The notes under the pieces are model-generated. The model was not told where the DNA came from and did not search any database. It saw only the letters and a list, made by a program, of their open reading frames with translations. The translations under genes and the position numbers were made by a program. 64,000 nt of DNA from Paracoccaceae bacterium (lineage in GTDB: Bacteria > Pseudomonadota > Alphaproteobacteria > Rhodobacterales > Rhodobacteraceae): contig JALQUU010000001.1 in assembly GCA_023260655.1 (NCBI GenBank), positions 258-64,257 on the forward strand, in the 5' to 3' direction. Of the stretch, positions 21,092 through 30,424 are shown piece by piece (the first letter of the stretch is position 1; every line of letters starts with the position of its first letter).

Positions 21092-22249
21092 ATGACCAAA
21101 CCACTTGAAGGCGTTCTTATCCTCGATTTGACCCATGTTCTGGCCGGGCCGTTCTGCGCCATGACCGTCTTGGATCTGGGCGCACGCGTGATCAAGGTCG
21201 AGCGCCCGGGCGAAGGCGACGACACCCGCGCTTTCCCGCCGTTCAAGGAAGGCGAGAGCGCCTATTTTGCGGCGATCAATCGCGGCAAGGAATCCATCGC
21301 GCTGGATTTGAAAGCCGAAGATGACAGAGTGATCTTCGAAGAGCTTCTCGCCCGTGCCGATGTAGTGCTGGAAAACTATCGGCCAGGCGTGATGGAAAAG
21401 CTGGGTTATGGTTGGGAGGCGCTGCATGAGCGTTTTCCCAAGCTGATATATGGCGCGGGATCGGGGTTCGGGCATACCGGACCCGAGGCAGGCAAACGCG
21501 CCTATGACATGGTCGTGCAGGCGCGCGGTGGTGTGATGTCGATTACGGGGGAGGAAGGCGGGCCACCTGTGCGCGTGGGTGCGTCGATCGGTGACATCGT
21601 GGCTGGCATGTATCTGACGTAAGGCGTTCTGGCTGCGCTCTATCAGCGGCTCGAAACGGGGGTGGGCCAAAAGATCGACATTTCCATGCTCGATTCCCAG
21701 ATTGCCATTCTGGAGCATGCCGTGGTGCTTGCCAGTACGACCGGAAAAGCGCCCGGCCCGACGGGGGAGCGGCATCCTTTCATCACGCCATTCTCGACCT
21801 TCCGTGCCGAAGACGGGTTTTTCGTGATCGCGGCCGGGAACAATGCGCTCTTTACCAAGCTCTGCAAGGCTTTGGGGCTTGATACCCTGCCGCAAGACCC
21901 ACGCTACAGCACCAACGCAGCGCGCTGCGAGAACGTGGCGCTTTTGAAACGGTTGATCGAGGCCCAAACGCTGACCCGACCCCGCGCCCATTGGATTGAG
22001 CTGCTTGAGCGGCACGGAGTGCCAACGGGGAAGGTGCAAAACGTGCTCGAAGCGCTGGAAGACCCACAACTCGAAGCGCGGAATATGGTGCTGCCGATAG
22101 CGGCGCGGGAAGGCGGGCCCGGCTTTGTTGGTGCGGGCAATCCGATCAAGATGTCGGGCTTTTCCGACGCTTCGATACTGCCCTCTGCCCCCACTCTCGA
22201 TGGTGACCGCGAACGTATTCTTGAGTGGCTTGGAACCGCAGCGGATTGA
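21092..22249 (+). pseudogene. CaiB/BaiF CoA-transferase with in-frame stop
   Basis: Family III CoA-transferase, which moves CoA between carboxylic acids. The frame starts MTKPLEGVLILDLTHVLAGP with AAGGAGATCGGC before the ATG. The first 176 codons end MYLT, then TAA at 21620-21622. The same frame continues directly as GVLAALYQRLETGVGQKIDI and reaches the normal C-terminus at 22249, giving 385 residues if read through. Family members usually have Gln there, so a single C-to-T change of CAA explains the stop. Substrate unknown. Either a fresh nonsense mutation or a base-call error; the split leaves no complete active enzyme. Confidence 0.88.
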
Positions 22250-22382
22250 TTTGAAACGGCGTCTCCGTCAAAGAACGCACGGAACGCGACGCCAATGCCG
22301 CGCTCACAGCGAGAAGTGCCGGAAACGGGCTTTCCTTCTTGCCTACTGTGCTTAGGTTTGGGACAGCGAACAGGAGACCTCG

Positions 22383-24422
22383 ATGACCACCGAACACCTC
22401 GTAATCTTTACCCCCTCCGGCAAGCGCGGACGCTTCCCGGAAGGCACGCCCGTTCTGCAGGCGGCGCGCCAGTTGGGCGTGGATCTGGACTCCGTTTGCG
22501 GTGGTCGCGGCATTTGCTCGAAGTGCCAGATTACCCCGTCTTACGGCGAGTTCCCGAAACATGGCGTGACCGTGCAGGACGGTGCGCTTTCGGAGTGGAA
22601 CTCGGTCGAGGAGCGCTACAAATCGAAGCGCGGCCTCATTGATGGCCGCCGCCTCGGCTGCCAGGCCAAGGTGATGGGGGATATCGTGATCGACGTTCCG
22701 CCGGAAAGCCAAGTGCACCGTCAGGTCGTCCGCAAGGCGGCAACCGCGCGCGACATCACCATGGATCTCGCAACGCGCCTCTTTTTCATCGAAGTGCGCG
22801 AACCGGACATGGAAGAGCCAACAGGCGATCTGGAGCGGATGGCAGAGGCCCTGAAGCTCCAGTGGGAAATCGACAATGTTCGCGTTGATGCCTCTGTGAT
22901 CGGCAAGCTGCAAACGACGCTTCGCAAAGGCAAGTGGCAGGTAACTGTAGCGCTTTTCCAAGATCATCGCGGCGAAGCCCCGCGGATCGTGGAAATCTGG
23001 CCAGGCCTCCACGAAGGGGGCCTCTTCGGCCTCGCAATCGACCTTGGCTCGACCACCATTGCGGCCCACCTCTGCGATCTGGCGACGGGCGAGGTGAAAG
23101 CCTCCTCCGGTGTGATGAACCCGCAAATCCGCTTCGGCGAAGACCTTATGAGCCGCGTGTCCTACGCCATGATGAATGCGAATGGCGCGTCCGAGATGAC
23201 GAAAGCCGTGCGTGTCGCGATCAACGGTCTTGTCCAATCTCTGGCCACCGAAGCGGGTGTGGACCCTTCGTTGATTTTCGAGGCGGTGATCGTCTGCAAT
23301 CCGGTCATGCACCACCTGCTTCTCGGGATTGACCCCGTAGAACTCGGGCAGGCACCTTTCGCACTGGCCACGTCGAATTCGCTCTCGCTCAATGCCATCG
23401 ATCTGGATCTCGATCAGGTCAACAAGCGCGCTCGCGTGTATCTGCTGCCTTGCATTGCAGGACACGTTGGCGCCGATGCCGCTGCTGTGGCCCTTTCCGA
23501 GGAACCGAACAAGTCGGAAGACCTCGCGCTGATCGTCGATGTCGGCACCAATGCGGAAATCCTTTTGGGCAACAAAACCAAGGTTCTGGCCTGCTCTTCG
23601 CCCACGGGCCCCGCTTTTGAAGGCGCACAGATCAGCGCAGGCCAGCGTGCCGCGCCGGGCGCTATCGAGCGGATCGAGATTGACCCCGTCACCAAAGAGC
23701 CGCGCTTCCGTGTGATCGGCGTGGACCTCTGGAGTGACGATGAAGGCTTCTCCGAGGCGGTTGCTGGTTCCGGCATCACCGGCATTTGCGGCTCGGGCAT
23801 TATCGAAGCCGTTGCCGAGATGCGGATTGCGGGCATCCTTGACCCGTCGGGGCTGATCGGCTCTGCCGAACAGGTCGGCACGCCGCGTTGCGTGCCCGAG
23901 GGGCGAACGAACAGCTATGTGATCCACGATGCGCGCGCCGAAGGCGGGCCGTTGATCAGTGTGACCCAAGGCGATATCCGCGCCATCCAGCTTGCCAAAT
24001 CCGCACTCTATGCAGGCGCACGACTTTTGATGGATGAAATGGGTGTCGAGAAGGTAGACCGCGTGGTGCTTGCCGGTGCCTTCGGGGCCCATATCAGCCC
24101 GAAGCACGCAATGGTTCTGGGCATGATCCCGGACGTGCCCTTGGAAAAGGTCTTCAGCGCCGGAAACGCGGCAGGTACGGGCGCGCGGATTGCCCTTCTT
24201 AACAAGGCTTCACGTAGCGAGATCGAAAAGACGGTGCACCAGATCAAGAAGATCGAAACCGCGATCGAGCCTCGTTTCCAAGAGCATTTCGTCAACGCAA
24301 ACGCCATTCCTCACGCGAAAGATCCCTTCCCGGAGCTTTCGAAAATCGTTTCGCTTCCGCAGGTTGGGTTCAACACCAAAGGCGACGGCGGAGACGGCGG
24401 CCGGCGGCGGCGGCGCGGATAA
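22383..24422 (+). CDS. RACo-like corrinoid activator, 2Fe-2S plus ASKHA
   Basis: ATP-dependent reductive activator of corrinoid proteins: it returns inactive Co(II) to Co(I) in methyltransferase systems. 679 residues. An N-terminal 2Fe-2S ferredoxin domain has cysteines in CGGRGICSKC and later LGCQAK, followed by a linker domain and a C-terminal DUF4445/ASKHA ATPase (LAIDLGSTTIAAHL, VDVGTNAEILLG, VLAGAFGAHISP). The last residues are a Gly/Arg tail, GDGGDGGRRRRRG. The start follows AACAGGAGACCTCG. The methyl-THF methyltransferase and MetF-like genes a few kb downstream belong to the same chemistry; the cognate corrinoid protein is not in this window. Confidence 0.9.
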   Translation: MTTEHLVIFTPSGKRGRFPEGTPVLQAARQLGVDLDSVCGGRGICSKCQITPSYGEFPKHGVTVQDGALSEWNSVEERYKSKRGLIDGRRLGCQAKVMGDIVIDVPPESQVHRQVVRKAATARDITMDLATRLFFIEVREPDMEEPTGDLERMAEALKLQWEIDNVRVDASVIGKLQTTLRKGKWQVTVALFQDHRGEAPRIVEIWPGLHEGGLFGLAIDLGSTTIAAHLCDLATGEVKASSGVMNPQIRFGEDLMSRVSYAMMNANGASEMTKAVRVAINGLVQSLATEAGVDPSLIFEAVIVCNPVMHHLLLGIDPVELGQAPFALATSNSLSLNAIDLDLDQVNKRARVYLLPCIAGHVGADAAAVALSEEPNKSEDLALIVDVGTNAEILLGNKTKVLACSSPTGPAFEGAQISAGQRAAPGAIERIEIDPVTKEPRFRVIGVDLWSDDEGFSEAVAGSGITGICGSGIIEAVAEMRIAGILDPSGLIGSAEQVGTPRCVPEGRTNSYVIHDARAEGGPLISVTQGDIRAIQLAKSALYAGARLLMDEMGVEKVDRVVLAGAFGAHISPKHAMVLGMIPDVPLEKVFSAGNAAGTGARIALLNKASRSEIEKTVHQIKKIETAIEPRFQEHFVNANAIPHAKDPFPELSKIVSLPQVGFNTKGDGGDGGRRRRRG

Positions 24423-24424
24423 GA

Positions 24425-27004
24425 TCAGGAGAGTTGCGGCTGTCGGGCAGCAATCTCGGCAGTCGTGGCTTGGATCAACCCGATCAGCTCTTCTGATGCG
24501 ATAGACCCCCCGGAGCGGCGCTTGGTTTCGGCCGTTTTCAAAGCGGCATGTAATTGTTCAGCCCCGCATGTTGCCGCAAGACCGGAAAGGGCATGGATTT
24601 CGTTGGCCTCGACGCGCCAAGGCGCGCGCTCCAGGGCAGACCGTAGCTTGGCTGCTTGCGCCCGCAGCCCATCCAAAGCACGCGCCATGGCCTCCTCACC
24701 GATGGCGAAACGAAGCTCTTTGAGGTGACCGCGGTTGAGAAGGGGCAGGTCTGCCTGCCGCGAGGGGCCGGACAGGCGCGTCGTAGTATCCTCCGGCACG
24801 TCGGACATGACCCTGCGCAACCGCGCGATATTCACGGGCTTCGTTAGCACCTCGTCAAATCCGGCCGCCAGAAAACGGTGGCGCTCTTCCGGAAACGCAT
24901 GCGCCGTCAGCGCGAAGATCGGAACGCGAGCGCTCGCTCCCTGCCCCGCGCGAATGGTTTTGGTGGCTTCGGTTCCGTCACACCTCGGCATCTGGATGTC
25001 CATCAAAATGAGATCGAAGACCGTCTTCTCGGCAATCTCGACAGCCTCGAAACCGTCACGCGCCTCGACGACTGTATGCCCTTCCCGTTCAAGGATCTGC
25101 CTCAACACCAAGCGGTTCACCGGATTGTCCTCGGCAACAAGGATATGGCGCGGCGCTTGATCCACGGGTTCGGCATCAGGCTGAGCCGCAACGGTCTCAC
25201 CTCCGTCCACTCCTACAGGGCCCGCACGCTCCAAGGGCAAACGGACCCAGAAGAGCGACCCCTCCCCTTCCTCGCTTTCGACACCGAAACTGCCCTGCAT
25301 GGCTTCAACAAGGCGGCGCACGATACCCAAACCAAGCCCCGTTCCTTCCACCGCCCGCTCGTCTGGAGACGCGACGCGGTAGAAATCCTCGAAAACCTGC
25401 TCGATATGTTCTGCCGCAATGCCTCGCCCAGTATCGATGACCTGGAACTCGACTTGCGTATCCGAGACCCCTTGTGCCGAAACCTTGAGATTGACCTCGC
25501 CGTCCTGCGTGAATTTTACGGCATTGCCGAGAAGGTTGGTCAGGATCTGCCGCAGTCGTGCTGCATCCCCGCGGAAACGCCCAAGCGCCGAGCTATCGAT
25601 CTGCAAAGACAGCGTGTTGCCGTGCAACTGCGCTTGCGGGGTCAAGCTCTGCATGAGATCGCGCGACAGCGTTTCGAGATCGAAAGTTGTCTTTGCCGAG
25701 ACGACACCCTTTGCCTCGAACCGTGCGATATCCAGAATATCATTCACGTGATGCAAAAGCAGTTGGCCGGACTGTTCGAGAATTTCCAATTGGGCTGCCC
25801 GCAAGGCATCGAGTTTGGAGGCCTTCAGAAGTTCGACGACACCGAGAATACCGTTCAACGGGGTTCGCATCTCGTGGCTCATCACCGCCATGAAATGCGA
25901 TTTCGCGCGCTGCCCCGCGAGGGCTTCATCGCGGGAAAGGCGCAATTCCTGTTCGGCCGCGATCCGGTCCGAAACATTGCGGAAGAAGTAGACCGCAACA
26001 GGTTTCACATGATCGGCCCGGAACCCGACCGAAAGATCCGCAGGAATAGGCGCGGCATTCGGGCGGTGGATGGTCACTTCGAAATGGTCGGAAGTGGTCA
26101 CATCGGCCGGAAGGTGAAACGGCTCGTCGGTATCGCGCCGGGTCACATATGTGCCAATCGGTGTGTCACGCGCCTCGTCGAAACTCCGGCCGAGAAGCTC
26201 CGACGCGGCGGGGTTCATATCAGTGATGGCCCCCTTTTCGTTTGTCACAACGAGACCATCCGGTGATGTGTCCAGAATCGTCCCAAAACGATCCGATGCA
26301 CGCCGGGCTTCCTGGCCCTGCGTTCGTGCAACTTGGTAAAGTCGATAGAGAACGATCGCCAAGACAGCCATCAACCCGACCAATGCCATAATGCCCACCG
26401 CCAACTGGACAAGAAGCTGGGAGATTTCGTTACGCCCTTGCTCGCTTCTCACGGCAAGGAGCGAGTTACTTTCCATGGCCGTCCGCCGGATCGCCCCGCG
26501 CATCTCGCCGGTCATGGCAAGGATATCAGGCAGACTCTCAAGCAAGACCTGATCGGGAGCATCGATCGCAGGCATAACCTTACGCACCGCCAAGAAACTC
26601 TCTTCAACTGTTTCAAGAGAGCCTGCGGCACTGAGGGCTTCCCGATAAAGCCGGGATTCCAGCAAGGTGGTGAAACGGCTAAAGAGGATGTCGTAGCGCA
26701 CACGGACATTTGCCAGAGGCAAAGTCAGATTATCCTCGCCCGAAATATTGCCAGGTTCGGCTGCCTCAGCGGCAACGGCGGTAATCAAACTGTTCCGGAA
26801 CTCCAGAAATTCGACATCAAGGCGCGTCACCGTCCAATAGGCGTTGTCGACACGCGAGGTCGAAAGTTCCCCGAGTTTCAAAACCACGGAGCGCGAGATT
26901 TGCAAGGAGGCGCCAAGCGCGACCGAAATCAGGATGCCCAGAATTGCAAAGAGAACCCGCCGCCGCCAGCGCGGCTGCTCCCATAGAACCAGCCGATATG
27001 ACAT
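24425..27004 (-). CDS. Hybrid sensor histidine kinase with receiver and HPt
   Basis: Inner-membrane sensor of about 859 residues. Membrane helix near residue 20, a ~160-residue periplasmic domain, second helix (LAVGIMALVGLMAVLAIVL), PAS domain (ILDTSPDGLVVTNEKG), HisKA (SHEMRTPLNGILGV), HATPase (NLLGNAVKF, DTGRGIA, GTGLGLG), receiver (DLILMDIQMPRCDG) and a C-terminal HPt-like domain (IHALSGLAATCGAEQL). The ATG at 27004 has GAAGG upstream; a GTG at 27031 would overlap the preceding gene's stop. It follows the gene for a periplasmic molybdopterin-domain-like protein, and the divergent NarL-type regulator at 27746 is a plausible partner. The 3' end lies 2 bases from the convergent RACo-like gene. 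Confidence 0.92.
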   Translation of the reverse strand: MSYRLVLWEQPRWRRRVLFAILGILISVALGASLQISRSVVLKLGELSTSRVDNAYWTVTRLDVEFLEFRNSLITAVAAEAAEPGNISGEDNLTLPLANVRVRYDILFSRFTTLLESRLYREALSAAGSLETVEESFLAVRKVMPAIDAPDQVLLESLPDILAMTGEMRGAIRRTAMESNSLLAVRSEQGRNEISQLLVQLAVGIMALVGLMAVLAIVLYRLYQVARTQGQEARRASDRFGTILDTSPDGLVVTNEKGAITDMNPAASELLGRSFDEARDTPIGTYVTRRDTDEPFHLPADVTTSDHFEVTIHRPNAAPIPADLSVGFRADHVKPVAVYFFRNVSDRIAAEQELRLSRDEALAGQRAKSHFMAVMSHEMRTPLNGILGVVELLKASKLDALRAAQLEILEQSGQLLLHHVNDILDIARFEAKGVVSAKTTFDLETLSRDLMQSLTPQAQLHGNTLSLQIDSSALGRFRGDAARLRQILTNLLGNAVKFTQDGEVNLKVSAQGVSDTQVEFQVIDTGRGIAAEHIEQVFEDFYRVASPDERAVEGTGLGLGIVRRLVEAMQGSFGVESEEGEGSLFWVRLPLERAGPVGVDGGETVAAQPDAEPVDQAPRHILVAEDNPVNRLVLRQILEREGHTVVEARDGFEAVEIAEKTVFDLILMDIQMPRCDGTEATKTIRAGQGASARVPIFALTAHAFPEERHRFLAAGFDEVLTKPVNIARLRRVMSDVPEDTTTRLSGPSRQADLPLLNRGHLKELRFAIGEEAMARALDGLRAQAAKLRSALERAPWRVEANEIHALSGLAATCGAEQLHAALKTAETKRRSGGSIASEELIGLIQATTAEIAARQPQLS

Positions 27005-27027
27005 ACTAGTCGCCTTCGGCCGCCCGC

Positions 27028-27537
27028 TCACGGCCTCACATCAATTTCGGTCAATTGCCAGATTGACCGTGAGAAGATGATCTCGGTTTGCCACATCCTA
27101 TCGGCGTCATAGGGGTAGACGAGCCAGATCGGGCCCTTGTCGCGTATCGACAGCGCAGCCCCGTTCCTCGATCGGGCGAGGATTGGGGCTTCGGGCGTCA
27201 GATCGCTGTATTCCATTTCGACGAAATACCCGTTCAGTGCCGTCAGGCTAAGATGCCCGCCCGTTACACCGACGGATGACAGGAGGGAATGAAGCGAGGG
27301 CCCGGTGAAGGTTTGCACGCCTTTGGTCCATATCGTTGTCGTGACAATCTCGATTTCCGGCAGCGCATCCAGATCTTCGGAAGAAATCTCGATCGTTTTG
27401 TATTCGGCGCCGTTTTTGACAATAAGAAGTGTGGCGGCACTGGCGGCGGCAGCCGTCCACGTCAGTCCGGTCGCGAATGCAATCGCAGTGGCAACACGAG
27501 TGGCAGAAGAACTCCGCATAGGCCAAAAATTGCGCAT
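27028..27537 (-). CDS. Exported molybdopterin-domain-like protein
   Basis: A ~169-residue protein with an N-terminal signal segment (ATAIAFATGLTWTAAAASA) and a small domain resembling the C-terminal half of the sulfite-oxidase type molybdopterin-binding fold (FTGPSLHSLLSSVGV, LTALNGYFVEM, IRDKGPIWLVYPYD). It lacks the catalytic cysteine region of true enzymes, so a ligand-binding or accessory role is more likely than catalysis. It directly precedes the hybrid kinase gene and may form a periplasmic sensing partner for it. Start uncertain: ATG 27537 or GTG 27546. Confidence 0.75.
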   Translation of the reverse strand: MRNFWPMRSSSATRVATAIAFATGLTWTAAAASAATLLIVKNGAEYKTIEISSEDLDALPEIEIVTTTIWTKGVQTFTGPSLHSLLSSVGVTGGHLSLTALNGYFVEMEYSDLTPEAPILARSRNGAALSIRDKGPIWLVYPYDADRMWQTEIIFSRSIWQLTEIDVRP

Positions 27538-27745
27538 AAAACTCACTATTAGTCCCCCGGACGTGCTGTAGCAGAAAGCCCCTAACCCCGAGCCACGTCA
27601 ACGGAATTCCGTCCTTCGGTCAAGAAGACTATATAAATGGATGTCTTGCCAATACTCTTTTCTCACAACATTCCCATCAAGTGAAAAATGACGTTTCAAA
27701 ATTAGGCAGATGGCTCAAAATTCAAATTCGGCGACGGTGAAATAA

Positions 27746-28351
27746 ATGCGACTTCTACTGGCAGACGACCATGATCTAGTACGCTCGACGCTCGCAGGAC
27801 TGTTGCGCGAGCACGGGGGCTATGAGGTCACGGAAGCCTCTGACATGTGGCAGGGCTTTAGCCAGATCGAAGCTGGCCCGAAGCCGGATCTGGCTCTCTT
27901 GGATTTTTCCATGCCCGGCATGTCTATCCCGGACGGTCTGGCGCGCGCCGTCAAGATGATGTCCCCTGCTCCGGTCGCGTTGCTCACGGGCACTGGCACC
28001 CCAGGCATTGCACGCCGCGCGATGGATCTCGGGGCAAAGGGGTTTCTGACAAAGAACATGCTCCCGGAAGAACTTCTTGTAAGCGTTCGCAAATTGCTGA
28101 ACGGCGAAAGCATCGTCGCTGACCACAGCTCGACCGATGAAAGCGGCACCGAGGACCTGCCGCATCTCACACCGCGAGAGCTTGATGTGCTGCGCGGGCT
28201 TTGCAACGGCCTTTCAAACAAGGAAATCGCCCGCGAGCTGGAAGTTCAGGAAGTGACTGTGAAACTCCACGTCAAAACACTGAGCCGCAAGCTTGATGCC
28301 AAAAACCGCACCCACGCCGCAATGCTCGGGCGCGATATGCATCTCGTCTAA
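27746..28351 (+). CDS. NarL/LuxR-family response regulator
   Basis: A 201-residue two-domain regulator. Receiver (about 1-118) with acidic pocket ADDHD, phospho-acceptor Asp in LALLDFSMPGM, the Thr/Ser position in LLTGTGT and conserved Lys in FLTKNM; then a LuxR-type HTH (LTPRELDVLRGLCNGLSNKE, then VTVKLHVKTLSRKL). Divergent from the molybdopterin-like/hybrid-kinase pair across about 200 bp, which makes it the likely output of that phosphorelay. Followed by a strong terminator shared with the convergent methyltransferase gene. Confidence 0.92.
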   Translation: MRLLLADDHDLVRSTLAGLLREHGGYEVTEASDMWQGFSQIEAGPKPDLALLDFSMPGMSIPDGLARAVKMMSPAPVALLTGTGTPGIARRAMDLGAKGFLTKNMLPEELLVSVRKLLNGESIVADHSSTDESGTEDLPHLTPRELDVLRGLCNGLSNKEIARELEVQEVTVKLHVKTLSRKLDAKNRTHAAMLGRDMHLV

Positions 28352-28354
28352 TTG

Positions 28355-28380
28355 AAAAGGCCCGCCAGAAGCGGGCCTTT
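28355..28380. terminator. Bidirectional terminator
   Basis: AAAAGGCCCGC and GCGGGCCTTT pair around a CAGAA loop, between the convergent response regulator (stop 28351) and methyltransferase (stop 28393). Confidence 0.9.
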
Positions 28381-28392
28381 CTATTTCTTGCC

Positions 28393-29466
28393 TTAGCCCC
28401 GACGGCGGCCACCGCCGCGACGGCCACCACGGCCTTCGCCATCTGCTGCAGGCGGACGGTTGAAGCGGATCCACTCGCCACCCGACGGGTCGTTGTTCAT
28501 CAGGAAGTTGGCTGCGCGAATGGCTTCCATTTCCTTGCCCGGGCGCGACTTGGTGGAGCCCATGCCGAAGAGCGTGACGAAAGTTTCGTCATCCATGTCT
28601 TCCGGCAGGATGATGCCAGACGCCGCGATTTCCGCCCGCTTTTCAGCGATCTTCGACGCCGCGATCGGCAGAGCGACAGGGTTCATGATCGCAGAGGTCA
28701 TGCCAGCGGTGATGGCCATCGGCAGGAAGGCGTTGTTGATCCCATGGCGGTTCGGCAGACCGAAGGAAATGTTCGATGCGCCGCAGGTCGTGTTCACGCC
28801 CAATTCGTCACGCAGGCGGCGCACAAGTGTGAACACCTGATGGCCAGCGGTTGCCATGGCGCCAATCGGCATCACCAGCGGGTCGACCACGATGTCATGT
28901 GCCGGAATGCCGAAGTCTGCCGCGCGCTCAACAATCTTCTTTGCTACGGCGAAGCGTACATCGGGATCTTCCGAGATGCCGGTATCGTCGTTCGAGATCG
29001 CCACCACAGGCACGTTGTATTTCTTCACGAGCGGCAGAACGAGTTCCAGACGCTCTTCCTCACCCGTCACCGAGTTCAGGAGCGGACGGCCTTCACAGGC
29101 GGCAAGGCCTGCTTCCAAAGCACCAGGCACCGAGGAGTCGATGCAGATCGGTGCGTCGGTCACGGCCTGAACGCGCTTGATAAGTTCCGGCATCAGCATC
29201 GGCTCGACGAAGTTGTTGTCGGCGTAACGCGGGTCTTCAGCCATTTTGTTGGTGAAAACCGCGCCCGAGTTCACGTCGAGCACCGTTGCGCCTGCCGCTA
29301 CCTGATCGACGGCATCCTTCTCGACGGTCGAGAAATCGCCCGCTTCAAGCTCGGCAGCCAGCTTCTTGCGCCCCGTCGGGTTGATGCGCTCGCCGATCAC
29401 GCAGAAGGGCTGGTCGAAACCGATGATGACGGTTTTCGATTTGGATTCGATGATAGTCCGGGTCAT
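28393..29466 (-). CDS. Methyl-THF:corrinoid methyltransferase, DHPS-like
   Basis: Pterin-binding TIM-barrel methyltransferase (DHPS/MeTr family) that would pass a methyl group between a corrinoid protein and tetrahydrofolate. 357 residues. Conserved GERINPTGRKKLA near the N-terminus, TVLDVNSGA, ICIDSSVPGALEA, LLNSVTGEEERL, VAISND and GASNISFGLPNR. The protein ends in an unusual Gly/Arg-rich tail (EGRGGRRGGGRRRG) like that of the RACo-like protein in this window. It is followed upstream in the transcript by the MetF-like and small-partner genes, so methyl groups probably enter the folate pool here. I infer methylated amines or betaines as the source. Confidence 0.88.
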   Translation of the reverse strand: MTRTIIESKSKTVIIGFDQPFCVIGERINPTGRKKLAAELEAGDFSTVEKDAVDQVAAGATVLDVNSGAVFTNKMAEDPRYADNNFVEPMLMPELIKRVQAVTDAPICIDSSVPGALEAGLAACEGRPLLNSVTGEEERLELVLPLVKKYNVPVVAISNDDTGISEDPDVRFAVAKKIVERAADFGIPAHDIVVDPLVMPIGAMATAGHQVFTLVRRLRDELGVNTTCGASNISFGLPNRHGINNAFLPMAITAGMTSAIMNPVALPIAASKIAEKRAEIAASGIILPEDMDDETFVTLFGMGSTKSRPGKEMEAIRAANFLMNNDPSGGEWIRFNRPPAADGEGRGGRRGGGRRRG

Positions 29467-29477
29467 TCCAATATTCC

Positions 29478-30398
29478 TTAGGCTTGAGCGGCAGGCTTGC
29501 CGGAGGCGCCACCGTTATCGGTGACCCACTGAGCGTTGGTCTTGATCCCGCCAAGCGGGAAGAAATGGACGGCTTCGATGCCGAAATCGGGGTTCGCGGC
29601 CTTGTGCGCGGCCAATTCCTCGATCACCTCGTTCGGCTCGTAGGGCAGGAGCAGCTTGGAAACATCCATCGCGCGCTTCTGCAGCACCTTGAGCGAGGGG
29701 CCCACGCCACAGGCAATCGCGAACTTGATCAGCGTTTGCAGCTTCGCAGGGCCCGCGATACCGATATGCACGGGGATCGAGATGCCAGCAGCGTTCAGCG
29801 CGTTCACCCACTCGATGATCGGGCCAGCTTCGAAGCAGAACTGCGTCGCCAGCGCCATCTTGGCATCCGTGGTTTCAGAGAACTTCTGCTTCCAGCGCAG
29901 AGCTTCCATCACATTCTTGTCGGAACCATCGGGGTCGATGTCCTTGTTGCCCTCAGGGTGACCGGCAACATGCAAACGGTCGAAATCACCGAACAGGCCC
30001 GTTTCCATCAGCTGCATCGAGCAGTGGAAATCGCCGTGCGGCGTCGCGACGCCACCTGCGAGAAGAAGGGCTTGGCGCACATCGGCTTCGCCGCGATAGC
30101 GCGCGATCCAGTCGGCGAGCGTCGCTTTGTCCTTGATGATCCGCGACGGGAAGTGCGGCATCACCGGGAAGCCTTCGGCGTTCAGGCGCTTTGCCGTGGC
30201 CACCATATCCTCGATGGGCGTTCCCTCGATATGCGCGATGTAAACGCGGGTGCCCGCCGGAAGGATGTCGCGGAAGCTTTCCACTTTCTCGGCGGTCCGC
30301 GGCATCACTTCGATGGAGAAGCCTTTCAGGAAGGCTTCCACGGCGTCGTTGCCAAGGGATTTCGGTTCTTCACGTTTACGGAAATTCAAGAGCGCCAT
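29478..30398 (-). CDS. Methylenetetrahydrofolate reductase-family protein
   Basis: A MetF-superfamily TIM-barrel protein of 306 residues (MALLNFRKREEPKSLG...). Family features: FPVMPHFPSRII, ALLLAGGVATPHGDF and the C-terminal GIAGPAKLQTLIKFA. It is close to reductases found beside corrinoid methyltransferases and may run in the oxidative direction, from methyl-THF to methylene-THF. The ATG at 30398 is preceded by GGGAGG at good spacing. An in-frame ATG at 30428 overlapping the upstream stop is the alternative. Eleven bases separate it from the methyltransferase. Confidence 0.88.
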   Translation of the reverse strand: MALLNFRKREEPKSLGNDAVEAFLKGFSIEVMPRTAEKVESFRDILPAGTRVYIAHIEGTPIEDMVATAKRLNAEGFPVMPHFPSRIIKDKATLADWIARYRGEADVRQALLLAGGVATPHGDFHCSMQLMETGLFGDFDRLHVAGHPEGNKDIDPDGSDKNVMEALRWKQKFSETTDAKMALATQFCFEAGPIIEWVNALNAAGISIPVHIGIAGPAKLQTLIKFAIACGVGPSLKVLQKRAMDVSKLLLPYEPNEVIEELAAHKAANPDFGIEAVHFFPLGGIKTNAQWVTDNGGASGKPAAQA

Positions 30399-30424
30399 CA
30401 GTGCCTCCCAAGCGTTTCTCGGCA

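Noticed and set aside
22146..24107. 653-codon ORF antisense to the RACo-like gene
   Set aside because: Low-complexity His/Arg-rich shadow translation.
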